A stretch of DNA of 64,000 nucleotides. It comes from Oscillospiraceae bacterium. GTDB taxonomy: Bacteria; Bacillota; Clostridia; Oscillospirales; Oscillospiraceae. Below the pieces are notes generated by a model, which was given only the letters and a program-made list of their open reading frames with translations, did no database searches and was not told where the DNA came from. The stretch spans positions 62,001 through 126,000 of the forward strand of contig CACYYN010000001.1 in the NCBI GenBank assembly GCA_902778665.1, given 5' to 3'. The position numbers and the translations under genes were made by a program. Each line of letters begins with the position of its first letter. The stretch's first letter is position 1. This document shows positions 24,993-33,316 of the stretch, piece after piece.

Positions 24993-26222
24993 ATGAAGAA
25001 GATAGCTGTTTGTTTACTGATTATTTCATTGCTCCTGACGGTACTGCCGACGGCAGGGGCAGAGCTGGTTGTTGACAGGGTTCTCTGCCAGACACTGCCG
25101 GGGAACGGGTCGGTTGATCTGCCCAGCGTCGGGCAGGATTACTCGGCCTTTTCCTGTAGAGCGTCGATTGACGGCATCCATGTGGAGTCATGGGCACTGG
25201 TGGACGGCAGCGGCGTGCCATGCACGGGTATGATCGAGAATAAGCCTTATACGCTCTATATCAATGTTGCAACCAACGATCCCAATTATGTGTTCACACT
25301 GGATTCGAGAGCATTTGTTAACAACGAGGCTTCGTCTCTGACGATTGCGGATGACTGGCACTATGCCACCATCACCCGACAGATCAAGCCTCACTATCTG
25401 GCACCGACCGTATGGCACAACCCGACGGACGAGGCCCATAACAGGGGCGATTTGTTTGCGTTTCTGGCCTCGGCACAGCCCGGATACACTTCCTTTGAGT
25501 GGTATCTCCGGTCGCCGGACAACAGGGAAATCCGCGCGGAAAACATCACAGAGATTTATCCGGAAGTGCGCGTCAGCATTGAAGATCTGGGAAAAGGCAC
25601 CGGTGTCCGGTGCAACTTCAACAAGGTGCCGGCAGGGCTGGACGGTTGGGCGGTTTACTGTATCTTCCGGCTCTATGAGCAGAAGGCCGTGACGAAGGAT
25701 GCCTATATCCGTGTGCTGGATGCTGCATCCGCGACGCCCACACCGGCTCCCACCCCCGAACCTACACCGACACCTGCACCTACTCCCATGCCCACACCAT
25801 CACCCACGCCGGCTCCTACACCGGAGCCGACCCCGGAGCCAGAAGAAGAACTGCCGGAGGGCATCTATATTACACCGGAGGACTGGGATTTGAACTGGTC
25901 CTACGATGAGGATTATCACTGGCACGAGAGCCTCAACCCGGACAGCAATGAAACCAGCGACCGGGGCACCCATGATTTGGAATGGACGGAAGTAACACCT
26001 GCCACCAAGCAGAAGGAAGGAACGGAAGAAGGGGTCTGCGCTGTGTGCGGTTATAAGACAACGCGTCCGGTTGCCTATGTCTCCCCGACGGGGGCTTCGC
26101 CCGATATCGTCATGTATGCGATCTACGGTGTGGGCGGTGCACTGGCACTCGTCATCCCCATTATCCTGATTGTGAGCCTGGTGCGAAATCACAGCAGAAA
26201 AACAAAAAGACGGAGGAAATAG
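24993..26222 (+). CDS. Surface protein with Pro/Thr stalk and C-terminal membrane anchor
   Basis: A 409-aa protein. It has a signal peptide ([23 protein letters not shown]), an extracellular part with beta-rich repeats resembling Ig-like surface modules ([16 protein letters not shown]), a 40-residue TPxPAP stalk (about residues 248-288), a tail domain with [11 protein letters not shown] preceded by [17 protein letters not shown] as in many gut Firmicute adhesins, and a C-terminal membrane helix followed by a basic end (RKTKRRRK). No LPXTG sortase motif is seen. The start at 24993 follows GGAGGTG; the open frame extends much further upstream only as antisense to mnmG. The ligand is unknown. 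Confidence 0.82.
   Translation: MKKIAVCLLIISLLLTVLPTAGAELVVDRVLCQTLPGNGSVDLPSVGQDYSAFSCRASIDGIHVESWALVDGSGVPCTGMIENKPYTLYINVATNDPNYVFTLDSRAFVNNEASSLTIADDWHYATITRQIKPHYLAPTVWHNPTDEAHNRGDLFAFLASAQPGYTSFEWYLRSPDNREIRAENITEIYPEVRVSIEDLGKGTGVRCNFNKVPAGLDGWAVYCIFRLYEQKAVTKDAYIRVLDAASATPTPAPTPEPTPTPAPTPMPTPSPTPAPTPEPTPEPEEELPEGIYITPEDWDLNWSYDEDYHWHESLNPDSNETSDRGTHDLEWTEVTPATKQKEGTEEGVCAVCGYKTTRPVAYVSPTGASPDIVMYAIYGVGGALALVIPIILIVSLVRNHSRKTKRRRK
25735..25855 (+). repeat. Pro/Thr-coding simple repeat
   Basis: Irregular tandem hexamers (CCNACN-type, coding TP/AP/EP) forming the stalk of the surface protein. Such tracts expand and contract easily, so length may vary between strains. Confidence 0.8.
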
Positions 26223-26269
26223 ATCTTCTGACCCAATCCTCCGACTTGAAGAGACATTAAGAGACAATA

Positions 26270-28315
26270 TTACAGCGCTGCATCTCCGAAGAGAACGGTA
26301 ATCTCTTTCGGAGCTGCGGCGTTTTTAATTTTACCGTTGCAGACTTCGCAGGTGAGATGCCCGTAAGGCGTCGGCACAGTGATCAGAGAGGGCTCAGGCG
26401 TCTTCAGCCGGGGTGAAAGACGAATGACACGAAAGCCCGGTTCAAGAATGTCCAGCCCGATCAGAGCTCTCGGCAACCAGTATCGCGGGCAGCCGCCCCA
26501 GGCGTGACTGTGGTCGAAAACATACCCGTCGCAGGGAGGAATCCAACCCTCCGCCAGCCCTTTGCTGCATTTTTCAACCATGGGGACCCAGCGGCGGAAT
26601 AGCGGCATTGCCAGGTCTCCGAAGAGCCCGGTCTTCCAGAGGGCAAGAGAAACGAAATGGGCAAAATAGGGCTGATAATCCGGGAGAGAGGTGTCAGAAA
26701 GAATCTTCAGCATCACGGCACGGGCGGTTTCGCCTTCACAGACACCGCAGGCGACGGCCATGGCATTGGCGTGAAGCGTGAAGACCACATCCGGAATGTT
26801 CTCAGGCAACCATTCATTTGTGCCTGTGCTGTCCGTCCGGCCGGAAATAAAGAGCTGTGCCTTATCATCCCAGAAGGCAACGCGGAAAGCAGACTTCAGT
26901 TTTTCGGCACGGGAATAATATGCCTCGCTATACAGCAGACGGGAGGCAGTTAGAAGCGCACGGTAATAGAGAGCATTTAGCAGTGTCTGACCGAGGGCTT
27001 TGGGAGGGTGATGCATGGAACAGCCGGCAATCTCCACCCAGTCAGCAAACATATAATTGGGCGGACGATCAAGAATTCCGTCCTCATCCTCATAGGACTG
27101 AAATTTAGCCAGCAGCGTTCGAATTGCATTCTCACATTCCGGAAGAACGGACTGATCCCCAGTATAGAGAATATAGTCCTTCAGCATGGAGATCCACATC
27201 AGGCTGTAACCTGTATGGAACATAACACCGCCGGTGGCCTCCAGAAGACGGGCGGTACGCACAATGTCAAAGCGGGTGAGCCGATGGTCGGAAAAGCAGT
27301 AATACTCCATCAGGCTTTCAATATAGTAGTCTCCGGTGCAGCCGAGGGGCTCCATGTGCCTGGGAGAGTCGAGGTGGATGCTCTGACGGCAGATGCGGAG
27401 CGTATGCTCGCATGTCCGCATCACGAGATCGAGCCCTCTGTCGCCTGTGACGCACTGCCCTTCGAGATCACCGGGGTAGAAGGAGGCGCGGACAGACAGA
27501 TTGCGGATCACCGGATGGCCGCTGAGCACTTCCACCCGGACGCCGCCCACGCTCCGGATGCGAAATCCCTCATAATGCAGGGAGCTACAGCAGGTGATTT
27601 CTTCGGCATCATCCTCCAGATCCCGGGTTTCAAAGGGAATCAGGCGGATCACGCAGGGCTCATCCGTTTCAATGTCAGCACACAGCGTGCCGGTATATAT
27701 TTTGTCCAGTTCACCGGTGAGAGGGATCGGGATCATCTGATATTCACAGGGCGGGATTTCGGACGGCCGCGGGAGCGCTCGCTCCGAAGCCTCGGCACAT
27801 CCCCAATCTTCTGCAGAGGCGGATGCATCATAGCAGAGGTCTGACTTCCAACGGAAGTCAGGGGCACACTGCCAGGTGTCATCGGTGCAGACGGGCAGGA
27901 TTTCTCCGGTTTCCAGCTCCATTATCCCGTCGAGATAAAACCCGCCTCTCCCGTCTGAGATGTCGCACAGCAGGGAGGGAGGAAGCTGGACCTCTGCCTC
28001 CAGCAGCAGAGAGGGGACAGGACCGGAGAGAGAATACCGATCGGCATAACGCTGAGGCATCGTCTCCGTTCTTGCCCAGTCACCGCCGGGAAAGGCGGGC
28101 CCCATGCCGAGAAAGCTGCCGTTGGCATAGAGACGGAAACGGCAGTCACCGGAGGCCAGCAAGGTAACCTTACTGATCGGGGCACCGGGACAAAACTCCT
28201 TTCGAAATCGGACAAGAAGGAAGGGAAGCTCCCGCTTGTCAAAAACCGTGTGTTTGGTCTTCTGAAATGCCGGATAATCCTTTTCCGGCAACCAGATCCA
28301 TTTTGCTGTGTTCAT
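26270..28315 (-). CDS. GH78-like alpha-L-rhamnosidase-family glycosidase
   Basis: A 681-aa protein with no signal peptide, so probably cytosolic. An N-terminal beta-sandwich (LLASGDCRFRLYANGSFLGMGPAFPGGDW) is followed by a six-hairpin (alpha/alpha)6 core: HLDSPRHMEPLGCTGDYYIES, DGILDRPPNYMFADWVEIAG and VFDHSHAWGGCPRYWLPRALIG, and a C-terminal beta domain (PGFRVIRLSP). The order matches bacterial rhamnosidases of family GH78, although substrate is uncertain. Length is below many GH78 enzymes (about 900) because one beta domain appears to be missing. It follows the DUF3267 gene by 28 bp with SD AAGGAAGG. Confidence 0.75.
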   Translation of the reverse strand: MNTAKWIWLPEKDYPAFQKTKHTVFDKRELPFLLVRFRKEFCPGAPISKVTLLASGDCRFRLYANGSFLGMGPAFPGGDWARTETMPQRYADRYSLSGPVPSLLLEAEVQLPPSLLCDISDGRGGFYLDGIMELETGEILPVCTDDTWQCAPDFRWKSDLCYDASASAEDWGCAEASERALPRPSEIPPCEYQMIPIPLTGELDKIYTGTLCADIETDEPCVIRLIPFETRDLEDDAEEITCCSSLHYEGFRIRSVGGVRVEVLSGHPVIRNLSVRASFYPGDLEGQCVTGDRGLDLVMRTCEHTLRICRQSIHLDSPRHMEPLGCTGDYYIESLMEYYCFSDHRLTRFDIVRTARLLEATGGVMFHTGYSLMWISMLKDYILYTGDQSVLPECENAIRTLLAKFQSYEDEDGILDRPPNYMFADWVEIAGCSMHHPPKALGQTLLNALYYRALLTASRLLYSEAYYSRAEKLKSAFRVAFWDDKAQLFISGRTDSTGTNEWLPENIPDVVFTLHANAMAVACGVCEGETARAVMLKILSDTSLPDYQPYFAHFVSLALWKTGLFGDLAMPLFRRWVPMVEKCSKGLAEGWIPPCDGYVFDHSHAWGGCPRYWLPRALIGLDILEPGFRVIRLSPRLKTPEPSLITVPTPYGHLTCEVCNGKIKNAAAPKEITVLFGDAAL

Positions 28316-28343
28316 TGTCTATATCCTTCCTTGTCAGTCGGAT

Positions 28344-28925
28344 TTATTCTTCCACTGCAGCTGAATACACCAGATAGGTGGGCCCCACGTTTTGCACCAG
28401 TATGTCGGCAGGCATCTGGGTGAAACGGACGCTTGCATAGATGTTCCCAACGGCGAAGCACAGATTGACAATCATCACAATCCAAACCATCCACCGCCAG
28501 GATGAATCCGGCGCGGAAAGCAGCAGAATGATCAGAATGACTGTCAGCAGGAGAATCGGTAATAGGTTGATAATCTGCTCTTTTTTGCGAGGGAAATAAG
28601 CGTCACATCCGGCGTGGAGATAAGCACCTGCAAAGCGCAGGGTAGGTTTCACGCCGCTGAAAAGTCTCATCAGAAGCCCACGTCCCAGCTCATGCACGAC
28701 GGAGACCGAAAGCATCCCCAGCATCAGCGCGACCAGATGTTCAAACGGATCCGGCATATTTGTCAGCTCGGCAGGAGGCATAAAAAGACAACCGGCGGCA
28801 AGCAGCAACACCGCAAGAATGGCCTGGATCGTTTTAATCAACCGGGAGAGAATTTTGCTCCGTTCCAGCTCGATACGGGAAATCTGTTTGCCCTTGTATG
28901 CTTCCGGCAGCTTTTTGTAAACCAT
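28344..28925 (-). CDS. DUF3267-type membrane protein with degenerate zincin motif
   Basis: A 193-aa protein with about four membrane helices. It resembles the DUF3267 putative zincin peptidase family: helix, then VVHELGRGLLMRLFSGVKPTLRF, GAYLHAGCDAYFPRKKEQIINLLPILLLTV and IVNLCFAVGNIYA. The site-2-protease-like HEXXH motif reads HELGR, so the second zinc histidine is replaced by Arg; the protein may be a non-catalytic homologue. The ATG at 28925 is preferred over a TTG 9 bp upstream (SD AGAGGG). It leads a two-gene unit with the glycosidase. Confidence 0.75.
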   Translation of the reverse strand: MVYKKLPEAYKGKQISRIELERSKILSRLIKTIQAILAVLLLAAGCLFMPPAELTNMPDPFEHLVALMLGMLSVSVVHELGRGLLMRLFSGVKPTLRFAGAYLHAGCDAYFPRKKEQIINLLPILLLTVILIILLLSAPDSSWRWMVWIVMIVNLCFAVGNIYASVRFTQMPADILVQNVGPTYLVYSAAVEE

Positions 28926-28960
28926 CAAAACCAATTCCCTCTTTCAAAAAATTGTTTTTC

Positions 28961-28989
28961 TTGCATTTTTCAGAAGACTGGGTTATTAT
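28961..28989 (+). promoter_or_regulatory. Promoter of the 59-aa gene (rightward)
   Basis: TTGCAT, 17-bp spacer, TATTAT (28984-28989). It overlaps the -10 of the leftward promoter almost exactly. It may also serve the downstream aldolase and TRAP genes, since no separate promoter was found between 29222 and 29247. Confidence 0.6.
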
Positions 28990-29013
28990 AAAAAAAACTG
29001 ATCTCTCCGTCAA
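28985..29013 (-). promoter_or_regulatory. Promoter of the DUF3267-glycosidase unit (leftward)
   Basis: Minus-strand TTGACG, 17-bp spacer, perfect TATAAT (28985-28990), 60 bp upstream of the start. The -10 shares five bases with the opposite promoter. Confidence 0.65.
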
Positions 29014-29041
29014 GTATGATCCCCGGCAAAAGGAGCAGTGT

Positions 29042-29221
29042 ATGAAAAAAGACGGCTTTTTCGCCAGCATCCTGCAGGCTGCGGTGGAAGAGGAAAAAAA
29101 GAAATATGCGGCAAAAAAACCAAACTGGTACACCGATCAGAAAAAACAGCTTTGGTATATGCTGATGAACCAGATTGACGGGAATGAGGATGCCGAGGAG
29201 GTATCCCAAAGAGAAAAATGA
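29042..29221 (+). CDS. Small charged protein of unknown function
   Basis: A 59-aa protein, very rich in Lys and Glu (VEEEKKKYAAKKPNWY, NEDAEEVSQREK) with aromatic residues WYTDQKKQLWYMLMNQI. No signal peptide or membrane segment is visible. The ribosome site AAAGGAG and the dedicated promoter support it as a real gene. It ends 26 bp before the aldolase gene. Function is unknown. Confidence 0.65.
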   Translation: MKKDGFFASILQAAVEEEKKKYAAKKPNWYTDQKKQLWYMLMNQIDGNEDAEEVSQREK

Positions 29222-29247
29222 AAAATTACAATAGATAAGGAGTTCCT

Positions 29248-30213
29248 ATGAAAGAAATTGCCAACGGCGTATGGCCGGTAATGATCACCCCATTTACAGC
29301 GGACAACAAAATTGACTATGAAGCTGTCCAGAGAATTATCGACTGGTATGCCGACCATAAGGTCACCGGTATTTTTGCAGTGTGTCAGTCCAGCGAGATG
29401 TTCTTCCTTACAAAAGAAGAGCGGCTGGAGCTGGCGAAGTATGTTATTGACCATGGCCATGAAAAAGGTATGGGCGTTATCGCTTCCGGTCATGTAGCTG
29501 AATCTGTTGAGGATCAGATTGCCGAGGCACAGGCAATTGTGGACATGGGTGTTGACTCCTATGTGTTTATTTCCAACCAGTTTGCGGCTCCCGATGAGAG
29601 CGAAGAGGTGGTAAAAGAGCGGATTCAGTACCTGATTGACCATGTTAAGGCCGATAGCTTCGGCATTTATGAGTGCCCCTATCCCTATAAGCGCGTCATC
29701 TCTCCGGAGCTTCTGAAATGGATTGCCTCTACCGGTAAATTTGCATTCCTGAAGGATACCTGCTGTGATCTGGATATTCTCAAGGCCAAGTGCGAAGCTG
29801 TGAAGGGCACCTCTCTGAAGATCTTTAACGCCAACGCAGCTACTCTGCTGGAGAGCATGCGAATGGGTGTTGCCGGATATTCTGGTGTTATGGCAAACTT
29901 CCATTCCGATCTCTATGCATGGCTCATTGAGAATTATCAGAACCCTGCCGAGGCTGAGCGAGTGGAAGAGATGATGGCCTTCCTCGGTGCCACCTCCATG
30001 GTGGAGTGCCAGGTTTACCCGGTTAACTGCAAATACCATATGAACCTGATGGGCGTGCCGATGACGCTTGTCACTCGCACCCGCAAGCCGGATGAACTGA
30101 CATGGAATAAGGTCACCACGGCTACGGCAGAACAGTATCCCAGCAGCAAGATTATTGAGATCGACCAGTTCTACGCCTGCGAGCAGATGTTCCGCAAGGC
30201 CTTCTTCGGCTGA
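29248..30213 (+). CDS. DapA-family aldolase (dihydrodipicolinate synthase/N-acetylneuraminate lyase superfamily)
   Basis: A 321-aa class I aldolase of the DapA/NanA family. The Schiff-base Lys is in FAFLKDTCCD (near residue 168) and the catalytic Tyr in GIYECPYPY (near 138); the usual GTTGE loop is replaced by CQSSEMFF. This divergence and the TRAP transporter downstream suggest a catabolic lyase or dehydratase for an imported sugar or keto acid rather than lysine biosynthesis. SD AAGGAG is well placed. Substrate is not determined. Confidence 0.88.
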   Translation: MKEIANGVWPVMITPFTADNKIDYEAVQRIIDWYADHKVTGIFAVCQSSEMFFLTKEERLELAKYVIDHGHEKGMGVIASGHVAESVEDQIAEAQAIVDMGVDSYVFISNQFAAPDESEEVVKERIQYLIDHVKADSFGIYECPYPYKRVISPELLKWIASTGKFAFLKDTCCDLDILKAKCEAVKGTSLKIFNANAATLLESMRMGVAGYSGVMANFHSDLYAWLIENYQNPAEAERVEEMMAFLGATSMVECQVYPVNCKYHMNLMGVPMTLVTRTRKPDELTWNKVTTATAEQYPSSKIIEIDQFYACEQMFRKAFFG

Positions 30214-30289
30214 TCTGTCTGATTAAGGCATTCACTCCGACAGGAGTTAATGACATATTTATTCATTTTTTTAACAGGAGGAAAAATCG

Positions 30290-31309
30290 ATGAAAAAGAC
30301 CCTCGCACTTCTTCTTGCACTGGCAATGGTAGTCGCCCTCGGCGCTTCCGCCTTCGCTGAAGATGTCTCCAAAGACCCGAAAGTCAATCTGATTTTCACC
30401 GCAAACGCACTCAGCTCCGACTGGCACGGCAAAGCCATGCAGGTCTTCGCTGACAAAGTTGCCGAACTCTCCGGCGGCTCCGTCACCTGTGATGTTTATT
30501 CCGACTCCACCCTCTTCTCCTCCGAGAATGAGTGGGATGCCATCAACACCGGCGGTATGGCCGGCGGCGCTGACATCGCTTACATCTCCTTCCAGACTCT
30601 TTCCACCCAGCCGGGTCTTGAGTGGTGCGAAATGATTGGCACTGCTTATTTCTGGAACAGCTATGAGCACATGACCTCCACCCTCAACGGTGAAGTCGGC
30701 CAGCAGATCTATGACAAGATCGCAGCAGCAACCGGTGTTACCCCGATCAACGCCTTCTACCTCGGTTCCCGCGTCATCAACACCCGCAATAAGCCCATCA
30801 ATTCCTATGCAGATATGAAGGGCGTTCTCCTCCGTATGCCCGGCAGCGAAGCATGGCAGAATCTCGGCCGCGCTCTCGGCGCTGAGCCCACTCCGCTTGC
30901 TTACTCCGAGCTCTACACCGCTCTCCAGACCGGCGCTGTTGACGGCCAGGACAACCCGCTGCCCTCCGACTGGAACGCAGGCTTCTATGAGGTCGCAAAG
31001 TATTTTGCTATCACCAACCATGTTGTTGACTCCATCCTCCCCTGCATCAACACCGAGACCTGGAACTCCATGACCCCGGCACAGCAGGAGTGCGTGAAGG
31101 AAGCCTTTGAGGCTGCCCGCCAGTACAACGACGAGGAGCGTATCAACCAGGAGAACAGCATCATCGCCGATCTCGAGGCTGCAGGCTGCACCGTCACCTA
31201 TCCTGACATTGCTGACTTCAAAGCCAATGCAACCGCATGGTACGATGCACATCCGGAAGTCACCGGCAACTGGGATATGGATCTCTACGCACTGCTCCAG
31301 GGCGAATAA
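30290..31309 (+). CDS. TRAP transporter substrate-binding protein (DctP family), system 1
   Basis: A 339-aa periplasmic-type (extracellular, probably tethered or free) binding protein. The signal peptide is MKKTLALLLALAMVVALGASAFAED with no lipobox Cys. DctP features include the strand VLLRMPGSEAWQNLGRALGAEPTPLAYSELYTALQTGAVDG, where the conserved Arg usually binds the ligand carboxylate. Codon use is highly biased, indicating strong expression. SD AGGAGG. A stem-loop follows the stop before the membrane genes. Ligand probably an organic or sugar acid handled by the aldolase. Confidence 0.93.
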   Translation: MKKTLALLLALAMVVALGASAFAEDVSKDPKVNLIFTANALSSDWHGKAMQVFADKVAELSGGSVTCDVYSDSTLFSSENEWDAINTGGMAGGADIAYISFQTLSTQPGLEWCEMIGTAYFWNSYEHMTSTLNGEVGQQIYDKIAAATGVTPINAFYLGSRVINTRNKPINSYADMKGVLLRMPGSEAWQNLGRALGAEPTPLAYSELYTALQTGAVDGQDNPLPSDWNAGFYEVAKYFAITNHVVDSILPCINTETWNSMTPAQQECVKEAFEAARQYNDEERINQENSIIADLEAAGCTVTYPDIADFKANATAWYDAHPEVTGNWDMDLYALLQGE

Positions 31310-31347
31310 TTTCTTAGCGAGTTCTTAACACAGAAAGTACCCTTTAC

Positions 31348-31375
31348 CGGGAGCAGATCACCGGATCTGCTCCCG
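31348..31375 (+). terminator. Stem-loop after the DctP gene
   Basis: 12-bp perfect stem CGGGAGCAGATC and its complement with a 4-nt loop. Only a weak T-rich stretch follows, so it probably acts as a partial terminator or 3' stabiliser that lowers expression of the downstream membrane subunits. Confidence 0.65.
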
Positions 31376-31409
31376 CGCCTTCATTTTCAGACAAAGGGGG
31401 TTTCAAGCC

Positions 31410-31949
31410 TTGAAAAAATTTGGAAAGATCATGAAGCGGATTTCCGACGTCTGGGGCGTGTGGTTTCCGTGCCTGATCTTTGTGGTTCTGTTCCTGTGTT
31501 TCGTAGCGACGATTGTCCTGCGCTATTTCTTCCGTAAATCCCTTTCCTGGGGCAATGAGCTTGCCGTCCTCTGCTATATGTGGATTATGTTCTGGGGCTG
31601 CGGCAAAGCCATGGAAAACGACGAGCACGTGGTTTTCTCCCTTGTCTATGACAAGTGCTCCCCGAAAGTTCAGATGCTTATGAAGGTGGCTTACAACATC
31701 ATTCTCGCGGTGCTGGTGGCTCTCGCCTTCCGGCCCAGCCTTAACCTGATGCTCAAGAGCACCATGAAAACCGGTATTCTGAAGATTCCGTATAAAATCG
31801 CCTTTGCACCGTTCTTCTGGATGCTGGGCGAGATGATTGTACGCTCTCTCATTAATGTGAAAAAAGCAATTGATGAATACAGACACCCGCATCACGTCTC
31901 AGCCGCCGAGGCTGAGCTGAAGGAAGCGGAAGAGGAGGTGACAGCATGA
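31410..31949 (+). CDS. TRAP transporter small permease (DctQ), system 1
   Basis: A 179-aa membrane protein with four helices (FPCLIFVVLFLCFVATIVL; LAVLCYMWIMFWGCG; VAYNIILAVLVALAF; FAPFFWMLGEMIV). The DctQ hallmark FFRKSLSWGNELAVLCYMW is present. The TTG at 31410 is used because AAGGGGG lies 10 nt upstream; ATG at 31431 is the alternative. It overlaps the DctM start by 4 bp. It partners with DctM as the membrane module. Confidence 0.88.
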   Translation: MKKFGKIMKRISDVWGVWFPCLIFVVLFLCFVATIVLRYFFRKSLSWGNELAVLCYMWIMFWGCGKAMENDEHVVFSLVYDKCSPKVQMLMKVAYNIILAVLVALAFRPSLNLMLKSTMKTGILKIPYKIAFAPFFWMLGEMIVRSLINVKKAIDEYRHPHHVSAAEAELKEAEEEVTA

Positions 31950-33235
31950 ACTGGGGTGTATTTGCACTGTTCGCGTCTCTCGCGATCTTCTTTATCATCC
32001 GCATGCCGATCTCCTTCTCCATGCTGGCATCCTGTATTGTCTATTTCCTGATTGCCCGCCCGGCAAGCATGGGCATGGTCTACTCCGTTATCACGGGCGA
32101 CATGATCACCGGTTTCACCATGCTGGCCGCCCCGCTCTTCGTGTTCATGGCCAACGTGCTCAATGAGGGCGAAGTGACGGATAAGATGTTCAGCTTCTGC
32201 AACGGCCTGCTCGGTCGTCTGAAGGGCGGCACGGCACAGGTCAACGTTTTCATCTCCCTCATTTTCTCCGGGATGAGCGGATCCGCCATCGCGGATGCTT
32301 CCGGTATCGGACTGATGGAGATTGAGCAGATGAAAAAAGAGGGCTATGATGCTGAGTTCAGCTGCGCCATCACGGCGGCATCCGCCACCGTCGGCCCTAT
32401 CTTCCCGCCGTCGATCCCTATGGTCATTTACGCTATGCTTTCCGGCGCATCCGTCGGCAAACTGTTTGCAGGCGGCATGGTGCCCGGCGTGCTGCTGGCG
32501 CTGATGCTGATGGTATATTGCTTCTACATCTCCTATAAGCGCAATTATCCTGCCGGTGTGAAGATGACCCTCAAACAGTTCGGCAGAGCGACTCTGGTAG
32601 CCTTCCCGGCACTGTTTACCGTTATCCTGCTGCTCGGCGGCATCTACTCAGGCGTCTGCACCCCGACAGAAGCCGGCGCTGTTGCATCTGCCTATGCGCT
32701 TCTCATCAGCGCTGTAGTCTACCGCACTCTCGGCTGGAAGCGGCTTGCCACCATCCTGAAAAAGACGGCAGCCAACACCGCAACCCTGGCTGCACTCTGC
32801 GGCACGGCTTATCTCTTCTCCAAGATCATCGCGCTGGAGAAGGTGCCGAATGCGGTTTCCAGCTTTGTAACCGGCATCACCACCAACAAGAATCTGTTTT
32901 TGCTGGTTGTGAACATCGTGTTCCTGCTTCTGGGCTGTGTGCTGGACGTATCCACCATTCAGCTGGTATTTGTGCCGATGGTGCTTCCTATCGTCAAGGC
33001 TTTCGGCATTGACCTGGTCCACTTCGGCGTGGTGATCTGCCTGAATATGATGATCGGCCTCTCCACGCCTCCTTTCGGCATGCTGCTGTTTATCGTCTCC
33101 GGCCTCGGTAAGACGAAGATCGGCGGTGTCATCAAGGAGATTATCCCAATGGTGCTGATTATGATATTGCTCCTGTTTATGTGCACCTACATACCGGACA
33201 TTATCATGTTCATCCCGAACCACATGGCAGGCTGA
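31946..33235 (+). CDS. TRAP transporter large permease (DctM), system 1
   Basis: A 429-aa membrane protein with about 11-12 helices that moves substrate with sodium. DctM signatures include MLAAPLFVFMANVLNEG, LIFSGMSGSAIADASGIG, ASATVGPIFPPSIPMVIYA and STPPFGMLLFIVSG. The ATG overlaps the DctQ stop (ATGA). It is the last gene of the unit, followed by a terminator shared with the convergent flavoprotein gene. Confidence 0.94.
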   Translation: MNWGVFALFASLAIFFIIRMPISFSMLASCIVYFLIARPASMGMVYSVITGDMITGFTMLAAPLFVFMANVLNEGEVTDKMFSFCNGLLGRLKGGTAQVNVFISLIFSGMSGSAIADASGIGLMEIEQMKKEGYDAEFSCAITAASATVGPIFPPSIPMVIYAMLSGASVGKLFAGGMVPGVLLALMLMVYCFYISYKRNYPAGVKMTLKQFGRATLVAFPALFTVILLLGGIYSGVCTPTEAGAVASAYALLISAVVYRTLGWKRLATILKKTAANTATLAALCGTAYLFSKIIALEKVPNAVSSFVTGITTNKNLFLLVVNIVFLLLGCVLDVSTIQLVFVPMVLPIVKAFGIDLVHFGVVICLNMMIGLSTPPFGMLLFIVSGLGKTKIGGVIKEIIPMVLIMILLLFMCTYIPDIIMFIPNHMAG

Positions 33236-33259
33236 CGCTAAACCGCTTATACAATCACA

Positions 33260-33292
33260 AAACCCGTGGCTTTTGGTTAAAGCCACGGGTTT
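33260..33292. terminator. Bidirectional terminator
   Basis: Perfect 12-bp stem AAACCCGTGGCT and AGCCACGGGTTT with a 9-nt loop, between convergent dctM and the flavoprotein gene; A/T tails on both sides. Confidence 0.85.
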
Positions 33293-33316
33293 TCCGTTGA
33301 ATAAAAGTGAATGAAT

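Noticed and set aside
25735-25855. CRISPR-like tandem array
   Set aside because: The repeats are irregular hexamers coding a Pro/Thr stalk, without spacers.
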